In this document: one piece after another, positions 1 through 11,131 of the stretch
How positions within the stretch are numbered: the first letter of the stretch is position 1
How the letters are laid out: every line of letters begins with the position of its first letter
Notes under the pieces: model-generated
The model's input: the letters and a program-made list of their open reading frames with translations, nothing else
Told to the model about the DNA's origin: nothing
Database searches by the model: none
Assembly: GCF_000835495.1 (NCBI RefSeq)
Contig: NW_015622546.1
Coordinates: 2,420,883 to 2,484,882 of the forward strand
From: Cladophialophora immunda
Taxonomy: Eukaryota; Ascomycota; Eurotiomycetes; Chaetothyriales; Herpotrichiellaceae
DNA length: 64,000 bases
Reading direction: 5' to 3'
Made by a program: the position numbers and the translations under genes

Positions 1-513
1 CTCAAAATATAAGCATCTCCGGACAGGGCTTCGTCTCATTGCCCATGGTATTCAGCGGCAAATCTGCACATGCCCTTGGCACCCAATTGGGAGCTGGGCT
101 TGCCGCTCTACTTAGGCTTTACATGACTCGACTCAACTTCGGCTCAGCTTCGGAGCCAAGTGCTCAGGCTGATCGGACCGCTTGCTGAGTCTCATCGCCC
201 CCTCCATCATCTTCACTCAGTCCCGTTTCTAGACCCCTGCTGCCATTAGCTACTCACCCTATGCTGTGTATGTATCTCTCCAAGAAGATGGAAACATCAC
301 ATGACCGCCAACAGAGGTCCATACTTGGGCACCCAGGGTCCGAAACTGGTCCCCTTGCAAAGACAGTAGATGCATCTCTCCGTCCAAGGTGGTCGTGCAG
401 GATAAGTCGCGTCTCCTATATTGCCTTCACTTTGGCAAGGCTTTCCCTAGGTGATGATCCACGCGCTGTATATATCCTATCACATGGTCCTCCCCTTCTC
501 TTGTGTACTCACC

Positions 514-837
514 TGTCACAACCCCAGCCGCATAAGGACTGCGGCACCTCAGGGCCAATGGTGCCTGGCAGACCCACTAACCCTAGGGGAAGGATAACCC
601 TTTTAGCGCCCTTCGTGAGGCAGAGCCTCTTGGCTCCTTGGTCAACACAGGGGTCAACCTGAGGCCCAATTAGAGACTGGATAGCGGCGCAAAATGGTCT
701 ATATCTTGGGCGGTGAGCAGACACACCAGCCTATAAATAGTGCCTTATCTACGTCATTGAAAGGAGCGCTTATAGAAGAATATACAGTATCCAAAACCTA
801 GTCAAGAACCCCTTTATCAGTTGCAATCCCACAAACA
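514..837 (+). mobile_element. Possible solo LTR
   Basis: The stretch begins TGTCACAACCCC, a common start for fungal LTRs. It contains a TATA-like box (CCTATAAATAG, about 731-741) followed by a purine-rich region, and ends in CCCACAAACA. No partner LTR, primer-binding site or pol gene is visible, and no target-site duplication could be confirmed. This is an inference from layout only. Confidence 0.25.
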
Positions 838-1913
838 AGATGGCAGCTTCATGATTCCAACAGATTACGCCTTTCCAGCACCCTGGCTGAGCGCTAAGAC
901 CGAATATTAACTGGCAGGCTGCTTCCTAAACCTTGTTCCACCCACAGGCTGGCATTGAGCCGCGAAGCCAGCCTGGTGACACTCACGATACCTAACAGTC
1001 AAGGCGCTCTCACGGCGCAATGGCAGAGTTAGCTCGGCGTCGATGGGATCTATTTCATCGAGGTCGATCTTCAAAAGCTGTTCACGTCATTGCCTGGCTG
1101 GCGACCGGATCTTGCACTGAGGATATCATCAGGCTTATCAAGCGCCAACGAAAGCGGCACCATCAGGTCGTCACCCTCGGACCTGAAGTTCGACAAGGCA
1201 GGATAAGACCCACGCCAGTCACGTTCGCGCTCCTGCCGTGGCAGGCCGGTAGCTGCGAGCCCATTCTACAGCTGCGGCACAAACGCTGGCCGTGCTTGTG
1301 GTCGCCTACTCCGCCGCCCAGGCACTACAGCGCATTTGACACGTATCCTACTCTTGGGATGCTGCAGTGTCACCCAATAGCGATGGCAGTTCAGGAGTGC
1401 AGGCAGCGCAGTGCATCCAGCGCGTGCTTGCAGGCACGCCGACTGGCAGTTTATGATAGACAGAGACATGGCAGTAAGACAGCCAACTGCCAACTCTTCT
1501 TCGCTACGAAATAGCAGCCACGGCTGTACAGCCAAAACGTCTTTGGCAGATTTTATAGCCTGCTCTAAAATCTACCCACGATGCATACTGTTCATCTGAG
1601 ACGCAGGAAGCACGGCCAAAGTAGCATCCATCCAGAACAACAATCGCCTGGAGCCGCGCATGGCACCACCTTAGCAGTCAATATGGCAAGTCACGGGCGA
1701 GGACGCCTTCCGGCATAATGTGGTTAGATTAGCCCAAGCACGCAGCGGCGTGGGTGGAGGACGGACGTCCTAACGCGAACCACGCGGCCGATCGTTAGCA
1801 TAGCTGTGGCCTCTGACTAAGGCGCTACCCGCTGGAGCGAGGATCAGCTGCCGTTAGTGGTAGAGAGCTGGCTCAGTAATGACCTCGCGTTCATCGCGGC
1901 CGCATAGGAGGGC

Positions 1914-1980
1914 GTGTACACCAATATACTCAGCGGCGAATTTTGACCTCTCCCAAGTCCATATCTATTTCCAGGCCTAA
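1914..1980 (-). repeat. Degenerate repeat motif, copy 1
   Basis: Read on the minus strand, this stretch encodes a peptide starting FRPGNRYGLGRG and closely resembles plus-strand 9561-9625, which encodes FRPGSGYGFGRG. The nucleotide match runs from AGGCCTGGAA through GGGAGAGG to TTCGCCG with scattered differences. Copy 2 lies directly upstream of the VWA relic, so both may be relics of one gene or element family. Confidence 0.45.
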
Positions 1981-2323
1981 ATTCACTGATATCAGATGGA
2001 TCCTGAACTTGTCCAGCCTTCCAGACTCGCAATTTCCAAGCGTTGTAAGATTTTCGTTCAGAGACGCGGCCCTTGGGCTCATTTGCACGAAACACAGGAA
2101 CAGAGTTGGCTACCAATCGAGACCAGGCACGAATTTGAGATGGCTAACCCTTATGGCTGCACGCTGATGTTGACATAGATTTGGTGTATTCTACTTATAA
2201 GGCTGTATAACCACGGTGAACATGGCGCATTGGCGAAACCCATAATTTAGGAACACCGGATGATGAAATACGCTGTGTTGTCAGTCAGCACCGTCTGATC
2301 ATGTGCCATCACACGCGCACCGT

Positions 2324-3589
2324 TCATAGCCTCGCGCTGATAGCATGCTCCTGCACTCCTTCTACCTGCCTCTGACCAACCATATCGAAGTTGATCTTTT
2401 TGCCAGTTATCAAGCTCTCCTGTAGAGCCTGGGCGATCTTCAACGCGTTTACTGCCCCCTCCAACTTGAAGGGAGGCTCGGTATCGTCCAAGCAACAGGC
2501 CGTAAACTCGTTGGCCTCGGTGATGAAGGCGTCCCTGAAACGAGAGTAGTAGTCGGGCTGGACTTCTCTTCGGACGCCTCCTGCTTCGTGAATGTTGACT
2601 AGGTTTAAGCTGGGTTGGACGTTGACGGAAACTTTGCCCCTGGTCCCTGTGATCTCGGTTGCTTTGGGGTATGTCGTTAGCAAACACCATCTTAGGCCCT
2701 ATTGGATCGGGGGATCCTCTTACTATCTTCCTGGCCGGCCGCCATCATTCTGCTGCAAAAGAGCTGTGCAATCTTGCCACCATAGAACTCCACCACCCCA
2801 AGCGCGTTGTCACGGTCGTGATATTTATTTAGCTCCTGCGACAGGGCTGTGATCCCAATGGCAGTGACTGATTTGACGACCGCAGTTTCCCCAAAGAACC
2901 ACAGGCTTAAATCGATGTCGTGGATGGAGCAATCGACAAAAATACCCCCGGAAAACTGCGCATACTCGACGAAGAACCCCGACGGGTCAAACATGTCGCA
3001 GGTCTGCGACCGCAGGACACAAGCTCGTCCCAGCATTCCCGAGGTCATTTTTCGGTGGGCGTCACGATACGAGGCATCAAACCGTCGAGAGAAGCCGCAG
3101 ACGACTTTCTGCTGTGGATAGGTGACTTGTGACAGTCGGTAAGCGTCTACGACAGCTTGAGACTGCGTGAGGCCGTACTACTCGTCAGTCTTTGCTGCTT
3201 TTAACATGGCTTTTCCAATATGCTAAGGGAGAGTCAAGGATTGAACCTTTCGGGGCACTCACCGTAACGACGTCCGTGCTCAAAGGCTTCTCGCACAACA
3301 CATGCAGACCTCTAGAGATTGCCTTGATGCTTTGTTCGGCGTGTACCGCGGTGGCAGACGCGACGACGACAGCCTGGAGGGCGCTGCCTTCTTTGTCCAG
3401 CATCTCGTCGTAGTCGGCATATAAACGCACTCCCTCCAGGTTCTGCGCCGCCCATTCCAGCTCTTTGGGCTCCGGCGAGCAGGCCGCGACCAGGTTGGCC
3501 CGGGGCGTCAGGTGGTGGAAGTGCGTCGCGTGCCGCGCTCCCATGCGGCCGAGGCCGACGATGGCGACCTGCAGTTTCGAGGCGCCCAT
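2324..3589 (-). CDS. Gfo/Idh/MocA family oxidoreductase (myo-inositol 2-dehydrogenase-like)
   Basis: Predicted NAD(P)-dependent sugar or polyol dehydrogenase of 367 aa, usual for the family. Exons are 3589-3263, 3162-2724 and 2661-2324; introns of 100 and 62 bp have consensus ends, and the second carries a GCTAACGAC branch site. The N-terminus has the Rossmann motif VGLGRMGARH and the family signature CEKPL (about residues 97-101). The middle part contains SIHDIDLSLWFFGE, and the C-terminal half has the usual GxxG/NLVNIHE and TEANEFTACC stretches. The closest pattern I recognise is fungal inositol 2-dehydrogenase-like proteins; substrate is inferred, not shown. The Zn2Cys6 regulator upstream on the same strand and the sugar transporter beyond it suggest a shared catabolic role. 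Confidence 0.85.
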
Positions 3590-4433
3590 ATCGGGGGATT
3601 GGAAATGGAAAGAAAGATGTATATCGAGAGACTCGTATCGGAATCGACGCCTAATGTAGGCAGGAACTGGGAAAGAAGTGTTGTGGCTTTGCAGGAAATG
3701 ACACGATCAAACAAAGGTAGTGGGAAGAGAGGGGATAGGAGAGGAAGAGAAATATGAGCTGTGTCGAATTCTTGACAAATAATCAGCTTGCCTTCAATTG
3801 CAAGCATTCACAGGTTAAGTTGACAGCACGCCGATATACAAGTGCTTTTGCTGCCAGTGATGCGCGAGCTAGAGCACACTTTGTGTTTGGGGTCCCGGCT
3901 ACTGAAAATATCGTAGATTCCACTTTCGCCTGTCGTATCACGATGATTCGCGATGACCATAGCATCTCCGCGAGGTATTCGACCATGTGAACGGCTACAA
4001 GCTTGACACTGTTCGCCACCTGGACCTTTTTTCTGAATTTTCTCGAAATTTGCCAGTATTGGTTTAGTGTGACGGGGCAGCTTGGGTTTCGGTTTCTGCA
4101 ACGGAGCGATATCTTGAATATTTCCTACCTTGGTTAGCTATCCTGCCCAGGGAGGCATCGCCGTCCGAGATTCTGCTTTCGACAATTGCTGGACTGCCGC
4201 AACCTGGTAGTAAGTGCCTCTTCGCTTGTCCAGTCCGCTCATGGTGAACAAAATCGCGAGACTTTCATGGGTGCAGCAACAAGCTAGAACGGTATGTTTG
4301 TGGCAGAAAACATTTGCTGAAGTCTGCCTCATATGCTGGGTCTGAAACTGACGCCGGAGTTCGGCTCAGTTCTAGAAGCCCAGCTTACCAAGGGGAGTAT
4401 AAGATCTGCCTTGTATTAGATATTGGAGTCTAT
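3590..4433. other. Intergenic region upstream of the oxidoreductase
   Basis: This 844 bp lies between the oxidoreductase start (3589, minus) and the regulator stop (4434, minus), so it should hold the oxidoreductase promoter and the regulator 3' end. Minus-strand sequence just upstream of 3589 is C/T-rich, as in fungal 5' leaders. No coding signal is seen. Confidence 0.5.
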
Positions 4434-6584
4434 CTAATGTTGCCCGTACCAGACGCATCGAACGTACGACTGCGCAGCCTCAGTTGGCCAGGCATGCAAC
4501 TCGCGTGTCAGCACCAAGACATGCTCGAGTGCCGACTGCGTTGCAAGGTCGGTGAATCTTTCGGCACCTATGCAAGCTGTCAATGTGGTCGGGGTAGCTA
4601 GACGAGGAGATACATACACATGGTAATAATCATACTCGCCGCGATCAGACCAGAAGGCAAAGATTCGTTTGATGTGGCAATTCCACATATCCTTAGGACG
4701 CAGTCTCTGACCTCAGTCTGGCGATTCTAGTTAGTCCGAGTGTCTTGACTCGATCAATGCTCGAAGCGCTCAGAGACTAACATCGGTCTTCTCTATCGCT
4801 GACCGCCGTCTCAATCCAATCGTTGGACTTCTGGGGTTGTTGACGGCTAGGACGATACGGCAAAGGTAGAAGTGAATCATGCCAATCACTGGCGAAGTGA
4901 GAATACAGCGGACTCCCGGGGTGTTCTATCTCTAGAACAAGCAGCACTTACCATGGCAGTCGTTCATGTACCAAATCTCAGGAAGATGCATGCCGCCATC
5001 AATACTCGGAGATTCCTCCAGTATCGGCAGAAAGGAACCAGGTCTCGCTTCTGCCCAGGCATCAAGGTATTGACACAATTGGAAATACTTGTCCCCCAGT
5101 GTCGGATCGACGGAATACGCCAGGCAATCTCGATAGTGCATGATGATGCGCCAGGCCCATATCTCGTCCGGTGCCGGATCGAAAGTGCGGTCGACGTTGC
5201 ATACCTCCGCTGGCAGGGTTAAAGGTTGTTGATTGACGAACGAGACATGCAGCTCCGACCTGAGCATTGCTCGGTATGCAGCCAGTCGGAAGGAGCTGGT
5301 CGGAGCATGCTCCAGATCCTCGGGGCGAATAAAGCCACGAAAGCCAGTGATGTGACCTCTGGATTCTAGGCGAAGAGATTGTTCGAAGGGGGTGTCAGTT
5401 CGAAAACCAGTTGCGTTTGCTAGACTCCAGTCGTACCTTGGAGTTCTTCAAGAACATGGAGCAGAACAGCCGCAGCCAAGACCGAATCGTCGGCATCGAC
5501 CCGCGGATCAGCCGTGAGGGCGATGAGATCTGTGAGGCATTGCTGGTAGAGTGCGTTTGACTGCCCTTCGTCAAACTTGCCTTGGCGGCACAAATGCCAC
5601 GCCGACAGGGCGCATACTGCTTTCATGAGCACCTTGCAGTGCTGTGCTTTCTGGGGAACGATGCGGCGGAAATTTTGCTCCGGGTCACAAACGTCAAACT
5701 AACGCAAGCAACGATTGCCATGGTTAGCTCACATTGTCTACACATTCCCGGAGCACTCAGCCAAAGGGGGAAGCAAAACGTACCCATTTGTGCATTACAC
5801 TAGTGAAGTGACGAAGGAGGATTGCCCGGTCTCGAGCGGACAACATGGCGTCGCTGCCTGTGGAAACAACGTCTAGACGGCTATTGTCGGCCACGACGGC
5901 AGGGACGGATGTAGTTGCTGAGGGATCAAAGAAGAAGCTTGAGCGAGGCTCTTCTGGTCCCAGCGCATCGGCTGTGATATCGCGCTCGGGCGTCTCAGTA
6001 TGCGGGCCAACATGATGAGGCGGGTTTGTGAAGAAAGGATGTCTCAAGTTGCCCTCCGGAGAGGCGGACTGTCGCCCAGCCACGGCACTTTCCGCACCAA
6101 AGAAGATGTTTGAGGTTGGGTTGTCCTCACCACGCCCAGATGGTCCGCGAGCTGAAGCTGACGTTGATCTTGGCCGAGCAGGCAATGGGAACTTATCACC
6201 TCTTGAGATTTCATCAGACTGGGGTGAGATAATCTGCTTCTTCGATCGAGGCCGCGGCCCGGGCTCAACATGCTGAAAGCGATGCTGAATAAGACAATAC
6301 TCCCCTGCCGCAGTACAAGGTTTGCAATAAGTGTCCCCTGGTTCATAGACACCTTGGGAGAGTCAGCCGCGGTTTCCACGAGGGTCCCAGCGATTGACTG
6401 GTCCGCACCCATCCGGGGTTTGGGTGAGCCATCGCACACTTACATCTTATATGCTTCTGTTGACACCTGGCACTGAACGACGCACACGTTAGCTCTTAGC
6501 CAACGCGTGGCACAAAATAATCTGTCAACCTCACCAACGTCTTCTCGCCCTGGTGGGATCCTCAACCTTCCTCTTGACCCCCAT
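4434..6584 (-). CDS. Zn2Cys6 transcription factor, eight exons
   Basis: Predicted nuclear fungal-specific regulator of 554 aa. Exons are 6584-6535, 6472-6444, 6352-5784, 5698-5437, 5365-4952, 4888-4782, 4717-4618 and 4567-4434; every junction keeps phase. The spliced N-terminus gives a full zinc cluster C-x2-C-x6-C-x8-C-x2-C-x6-C (CARCQQKHIRC then YCKPC then GEYC) at about residues 17-46. Introns 1 and 2 split two Cys codons, so no single open frame shows the motif. A low-complexity linker follows, then the alpha-helical fungal TF regulatory domain (for example SAWHLCRQGKF, AAYRAMLRSELHVSF, FYLCRIVLAVNN) and a typical AWPT C-terminal region. It sits between the oxidoreductase and the divergent MFS transporter and is a candidate local regulator of both. 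Confidence 0.85.
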
Positions 6585-7196
6585 AAAGTTGTACGGGTCC
6601 TCGAAAGGGGACTCTATCTTCAATAACCGACTTGGTCGAAGCGATGTTGCAGGAAGGAGGATCAATTTTCTGGAGAGACTATCGAGCACAAAAAGTTACC
6701 ATTTTCGTACTGAAATTCGCGGGAGGATCCTGCCTCTTATACCCACCACGGCCCCGTTTGGGGTCTCGCTCTGTTACATAGCGACGAAAAACTTTCGAGG
6801 ATGCACCGAAGACCGACCCGGGGACCCAGCGCTCCGCTCTAGTGACGTCTCGGCCAATGAGACCGCAGATATTGTCAAGCGGCCGTTTCTGGCTGTCGGT
6901 AATGTTGGCATCTAAGTCCGACTATATCGCCGACTGACTCGCACCACTATCCGCATTCCCGTAAGACCACCATCGTAGACCTTAAAGTGTTGTTTCTTAC
7001 TCCTTTTGGAGTCACGATGGAGCAACTGGTGATCTGGGGCTCCAGGCTTCTAGAACTTAAGAAGGCCCCGGATCCCCCCCAGAGGTGTCTGCATCACGCC
7101 CCGGCCAAGTGGTTTTCTCACCTCTTCGTCTCGAATTTTCCACCACTAGTCGCATACTAGGTTTCTCTTCTTGTTGTCTTCGTCCCCAAAGCGGCG
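6585..7196. promoter_or_regulatory. Shared divergent promoter of regulator and MFS transporter
   Basis: This 612 bp separates the starts of the minus-strand Zn2Cys6 gene (6584) and the plus-strand transporter (7197). The last part before 7197 is C/T-rich, typical of fungal transcription starts. CGG/CCG half-sites occur, but I cannot assign a specific operator. The open frame at 6553-6915 is not supported as a gene. Confidence 0.55.
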
Positions 7197-8898
7197 ATGG
7201 ACCCCATTAACAACGACCCCGACAAGACCGCTCTAGGTCACGTCGAGCTGCTCGGCCAGGTCAGTGAGACGAATGAGGTCGCGCGACGGACTTCCGAAGT
7301 CCTTCGGAACCAAGAGAACCTGTCCTACGGCGAGAGCGGCTTAAAAGGGCTGATCAAATCGCCGTACGTTTTTTCTGCGGCGTTCCTGGCCAGTATGGGC
7401 GGCTTCTCTTTCGGCTATGGTAGGCGTTTGCCCCTTTCATTTCGCCGGACACCCAGCGCTAAGTTCAGCATCGACAGACCAGGGCGTCATCTCGCTCATC
7501 CTGACGATGCCAATCTTCCACAGGCAGTTCCCCGAGACCGAGCCCGGACACCCTCACCAGGGCTTCAACGTGGGCTTCATGACGGGCATGCTCGAGCTCG
7601 GCGCCTTCTTCGGGTGCCTGTTCTTCCCACGGTTGGCCGACAGCATCTCGCGCAAGAAGGCCATCGTCACGGCCGTCATGTTCTTCTTCATCGGCGCCAT
7701 CATCCAGACGGCTGCGCACAATTACGGCACCCTCGTGGCGGGTCGCGCCATCGGCGGCATCGGCGTCGGCACCTTGGCCATGGGCGCGCCCTTGTACATC
7801 TCCGAGATCGCGCCGCCCAACCTGCGCGGCAACCTGCTGGTGTTGGAGCAGTTCTCAATCGTCATCGGCGCCATCGTCGCGTACTGGATCACGTACGGCA
7901 CCAACGACATTCCCAACTCGTGGTGCTTCCGCCTGCCCTTTCTCCTCCAAATGGTGCCTGCGGGCTTCGTCGGCGTCGGCATCATGTTCTTCCCATACTC
8001 CCCGCGCTGGCTGGCCATGGTGTCGCGCAACGACGACTGTCTGGACGCGCTGTGCCAGCTGCGCCGCCTCCCGCCGGACGATGAACGCGTGCAGATCGAG
8101 TACAAGAGCATCCTAACCGAGGTCGAGTTTCAGAACGTCATCCACGGCCGCGAACACGTCGGCGCAGGTCACGTCATGCGCGAGGTCTGGGAGTGGCTGG
8201 ACCTGTTCCGCCCGCGGTGGCTGCGCCGCACGGTTATTGCGATCGGCATGCCGTTCTTCCAGCAGTTCTCGGGCATCAACGCGTTCCAGTACTACGCCCC
8301 GACTCTGTTCGCGACCATTGGCATGAACATCTCCGAGGCCAAGATCCTGACCGGCATGATCAACATCTTCCAGATCATCGGCGTGACCATCACGCTCTTC
8401 ACCATGGACAAGGTCGGACGCCGTCGCTTATCCATCTGGGGCGCCGTCATGATGGGCGTGCCGCACTGCATCATGGCCGGGCTCGTCGCCAAGTTCAACG
8501 ACAGCTGGCCCGAACATAAAGCCATCGGCTGGTTCGGCGTCGCCGTCTTCTACTTTTACATGTTCTCGTACGGCCTGACATACGGGCCCGTGGGATGGAC
8601 GCTGCCGTCCGAGGTGTACCCGAACGCGCGCCGCTCCAGGGGTGTCGGCCTGGCGACGTCGGTCAATTGGATCGCGAACTTTATCATCGGCGTCTGCGTG
8701 CCGCCAATGATCCAGGGCATCGGGTACGGGACGTACGTCTTCTTCGCGGCCTTCTGTGGTCTGGCGCTGCTGTTTGCGTACTTCTTGGTGCCTGAGACCG
8801 CGGGAAAGACTCTGGAGCAGATGGATGAGGTTTTCCACGACAACTCCGGTGCGGAAGAGCTCAGGATCAAGGCGGAAATCCTGGCTCGGCTAGGATAG
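7197..8898 (+). CDS. MFS sugar transporter
   Basis: Predicted plasma-membrane sugar/H+ symporter of 547 aa with 12 membrane segments. Exons are 7197-7419 and 7478-8898; the 58 bp intron splits the Asp codon of the family motif GFSFGYDQG. Other sugar-porter marks are RAIGGIGVGTLAMGAPLYISE, NLRGNLL, a PYSPRWL variant of PESPRWL, QQFSGINAFQYYAPT in segment 7, GWTLPSEVYP, and VPETAGKTLEQMDEVF at the end. The first 60 residues form a cytosolic lead. It is divergent from the Zn2Cys6 gene, with the oxidoreductase beyond, so uptake of the same sugar or polyol is a reasonable inference. The substrate cannot be read from the sequence. Confidence 0.92.
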
Positions 8899-9560
8899 AT
8901 CATAGATGTTGTTTATCAGCATCAGCTTGGTCAAAGCATCAAAACGCAGCATTAATCTTCACTGCGTAGCCTGTGACAGAGTCGAAGTATTTAGGGCGTA
9001 AAGAAGCCAAGGCAGTGAGAGCAGAGACACAGCGCACTGAGCAAGTTGATATCACGCTTCGCCACTTCAACACACCGGAGAGCCTTCACAAGGCTCTGTA
9101 AGGCTGGGGGAGGGATGGTAGCCTAGGAGACTACATCTTCGAAAGACAAATATGCCGCAAGTCTTTCGTTGGAGCAAGGCACACCCAACCCCTGATTCCA
9201 GATCGCTGGTTGAGAGCGGAGTGCCATCCTGGCAAGGCATATCCGCCGCAGATAGTACAGTAAGGTGTAGCTCACTGCTGATGTCCCTACCTCCTCCAGG
9301 CAGAAGTGTGCCTCCTTTAGGCAGCAGCTTAGCCCTAAAGTTGGCCCTTACGTCTAGCAACAATAAGCGAGCCAAGCCTACGGAACTTGGCTGTCCCGAG
9401 CATGTGAAACGCCAAAAACTGGGAACCTTTAGGGGTGCCCATCCCGCCTTGCTCAGGTCGCTGAACATGCGCCTCAGGGGCTGCCAAGCGGCGCTCAGGG
9501 TTGCACCGCCACAGCTCAAGATCGCTTCGTCAGGATTCAGGTAGAGCAGCCCGGTGCTCA
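8899..9560. other. Intergenic, no gene seen
   Basis: The transporter 3' flank is followed by short overlapping frames on both strands (9067-9544) with no recognisable family. I do not support a gene here. Confidence 0.5.
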
Positions 9561-9625
9561 GGCCTGGAAGTGGATATGGATTTGGGAGAGGAAAAGGTTC
9601 GCCGATGAGTATTGTGGTATGCGTT
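9561..9625 (+). repeat. Degenerate repeat motif, copy 2
   Basis: This stretch encodes FRPGSGYGFGRGKGSP in frame 2 and resembles minus-strand 1914-1980. It is followed at once by the VWA-domain relic, in another frame. Confidence 0.45.
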
Positions 9626-10623
9626 CACCACTTGATCAAGATATCAGCACCTATAGAAAGCTGCTTCTGGCTTGTGTCCGCGAAAGACAGTTGCGGGACT
9701 TTTATCCACATGGATCACCACGAATTGAGGAAATCGCTAAGAAAGCCACGCGACAAGTTCCCGTACTGGCACAAAGGTGGCGCATAGGCCCGACGATCGC
9801 TTCGGACATTGTGAAACTGGCTCTTTACGACGTTATTGTGCACGTAGACGACAGGTGGATCCCGGGTAATACAGAGCTCCTAGACGACCTCGAGTTTGTT
9901 CTCATTCATATCGCTTTCGCCACCTCACTATTCAACGACAAGGGAATTGAGGTCCAATTCATGAACTCGCCAATAAGAGCCACCAAAATACACAACGCCT
10001 AGCAAGTCCAAGAGTTGATTCCAAGGGTTTTTGTCTATGAATGGACAGGACCATTGGCTAGCGAGCTGCCAAAAGAAGTCCTTCCGCGACGAGTATTACA
10101 GGCTACAAGATCCCATCAGCTTAACAGGCCTATCTTGGTAATCACCGTCCTGCACAACCCAGAATGGTCTTATGATCTTTCCAATATTCTTGACGTTATT
10201 GAGCACCGCCCCGAAGTTTTCGACGTTGTCGAGGAGTCCTCAAAGATTCTGCCGGACCTTGTTTACCCCCACAGTCACATAGAGGACTCAGTCGCTTACC
10301 AATTTGTCGAAGTCGGCAAAAACTTCAAGACCTTGAACTCTCTGCGCAGACATGTGAACAGGTGTTCAAGTGGTAAACCGGTTGACTACACGATTAGTAG
10401 GTGTTCGGGTTGGATGGTGATAGGTACATTGTCCACGTATGCTAACCTGATACAAGATTTTGAGCACTTGGCCCGCCAAATGAGAATCACCGATCAACCT
10501 GTGCAATTCACACGGCAGCTGTGGACGCATAAATTACTGCTGGGCTTTATCGACTCGTCATATAGAGATGCTGCATTTGCCACGAACTCCTCGAACAAAC
10601 ATCTGTGCCGCAAGGAAGAGTGA
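9619..10623 (+). pseudogene. Decayed VWA-domain protein gene
   Basis: One reading frame runs through two open segments (9619-10002 and 10015-10623) interrupted by a single TAG at 10000-10002. The first segment keeps the outline of a fungal von Willebrand factor A protein: YDVIVHVDDRW replaces the usual YDTIFLIDDSGSM, so the metal-site DxSxS is lost. It is followed by an AL..IA..YD.DGI..QFMN-like stretch (DKGIEVQFMN). The second segment has RPILVITVLH and YQFVEVGKNFKTLNSLRRHV, matching the later strands and helices (normally NVIVITDGEP and IQFVQIGND), and ends in a KLLLGFID helix. The broken metal site, the in-frame stop and the absence of a clear start indicate a pseudogene. The family assignment comes from pattern recognition only. 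Confidence 0.55.
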
Positions 10624-11131
10624 AAGGCCATCAAATGCAAAACGACTACTCGGTCAACCTCCCAGATAGTGGCAGACGGAAAGAGTCGGCCAATAAGCCC
10701 TGGCTTTCTCGACTATTTAGACATATAGTGGGTTGTGGCACGATCTGAGCTTCGAGGCACGACCGCCGTGCACAGCGATGTGTCTTGAGACAGCACAGTA
10801 GGAGCAGGACGTATTCCAGGGGGAGTTTGGAGAACCAGAATTCCTGGTCCAAGAGGATCTTTTATTTCTGCCTCATAATTGCTCACTGCTTGACTTCCCC
10901 TGACAATCTATAGTGCTCTCCAGCTTTCTAGGAGAGGGGGTTATTCCTGTTTGTTTTGAGCCAACTAACGCTTGACCGGCTTGTTTCCTCGTGAGGTCAG
11001 AAGTAACTCATACTGTATACTATTCAGCACTCAGCAATTTTCCATTTCCCTGACGTCCTAGCAAGAAACTGTGCCAATCTAAATTACGCGCCTCGAAGTA
11101 GGATAAGAGCCCGGTGGCTGATTTTTAAAAT
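10624..11131. other. Intergenic, no gene seen
   Basis: About 500 bp between the VWA relic and the stop of the HeLo/pseudokinase gene. Only short frames are present. No repeat or RNA gene was recognised. Confidence 0.5.

Larger units (their letters stand above)
1..2323. other. Gene-free, relic-rich left end
   Basis: I see no supportable gene here. Open frames are short, overlap on both strands and match no family I know. A solo-LTR-like stretch (about 514-837) and a short motif shared with 9561-9625 (about 1914-1980, minus strand) suggest old repeat material. The next gene on the right, an oxidoreductase on the minus strand, ends at 2324. Confidence 0.5.

Noticed and set aside
1020..1514. Open frame of 164 codons on the plus strand
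   Set aside because: Overlaps open frames on the other strand, shows no recognisable motif and lies in relic-like DNA.
6553..6915. Plus-strand frame of 120 codons before the MFS gene
   Set aside because: Overlaps exon 1 and intron 1 of the minus-strand regulator and has no family features.
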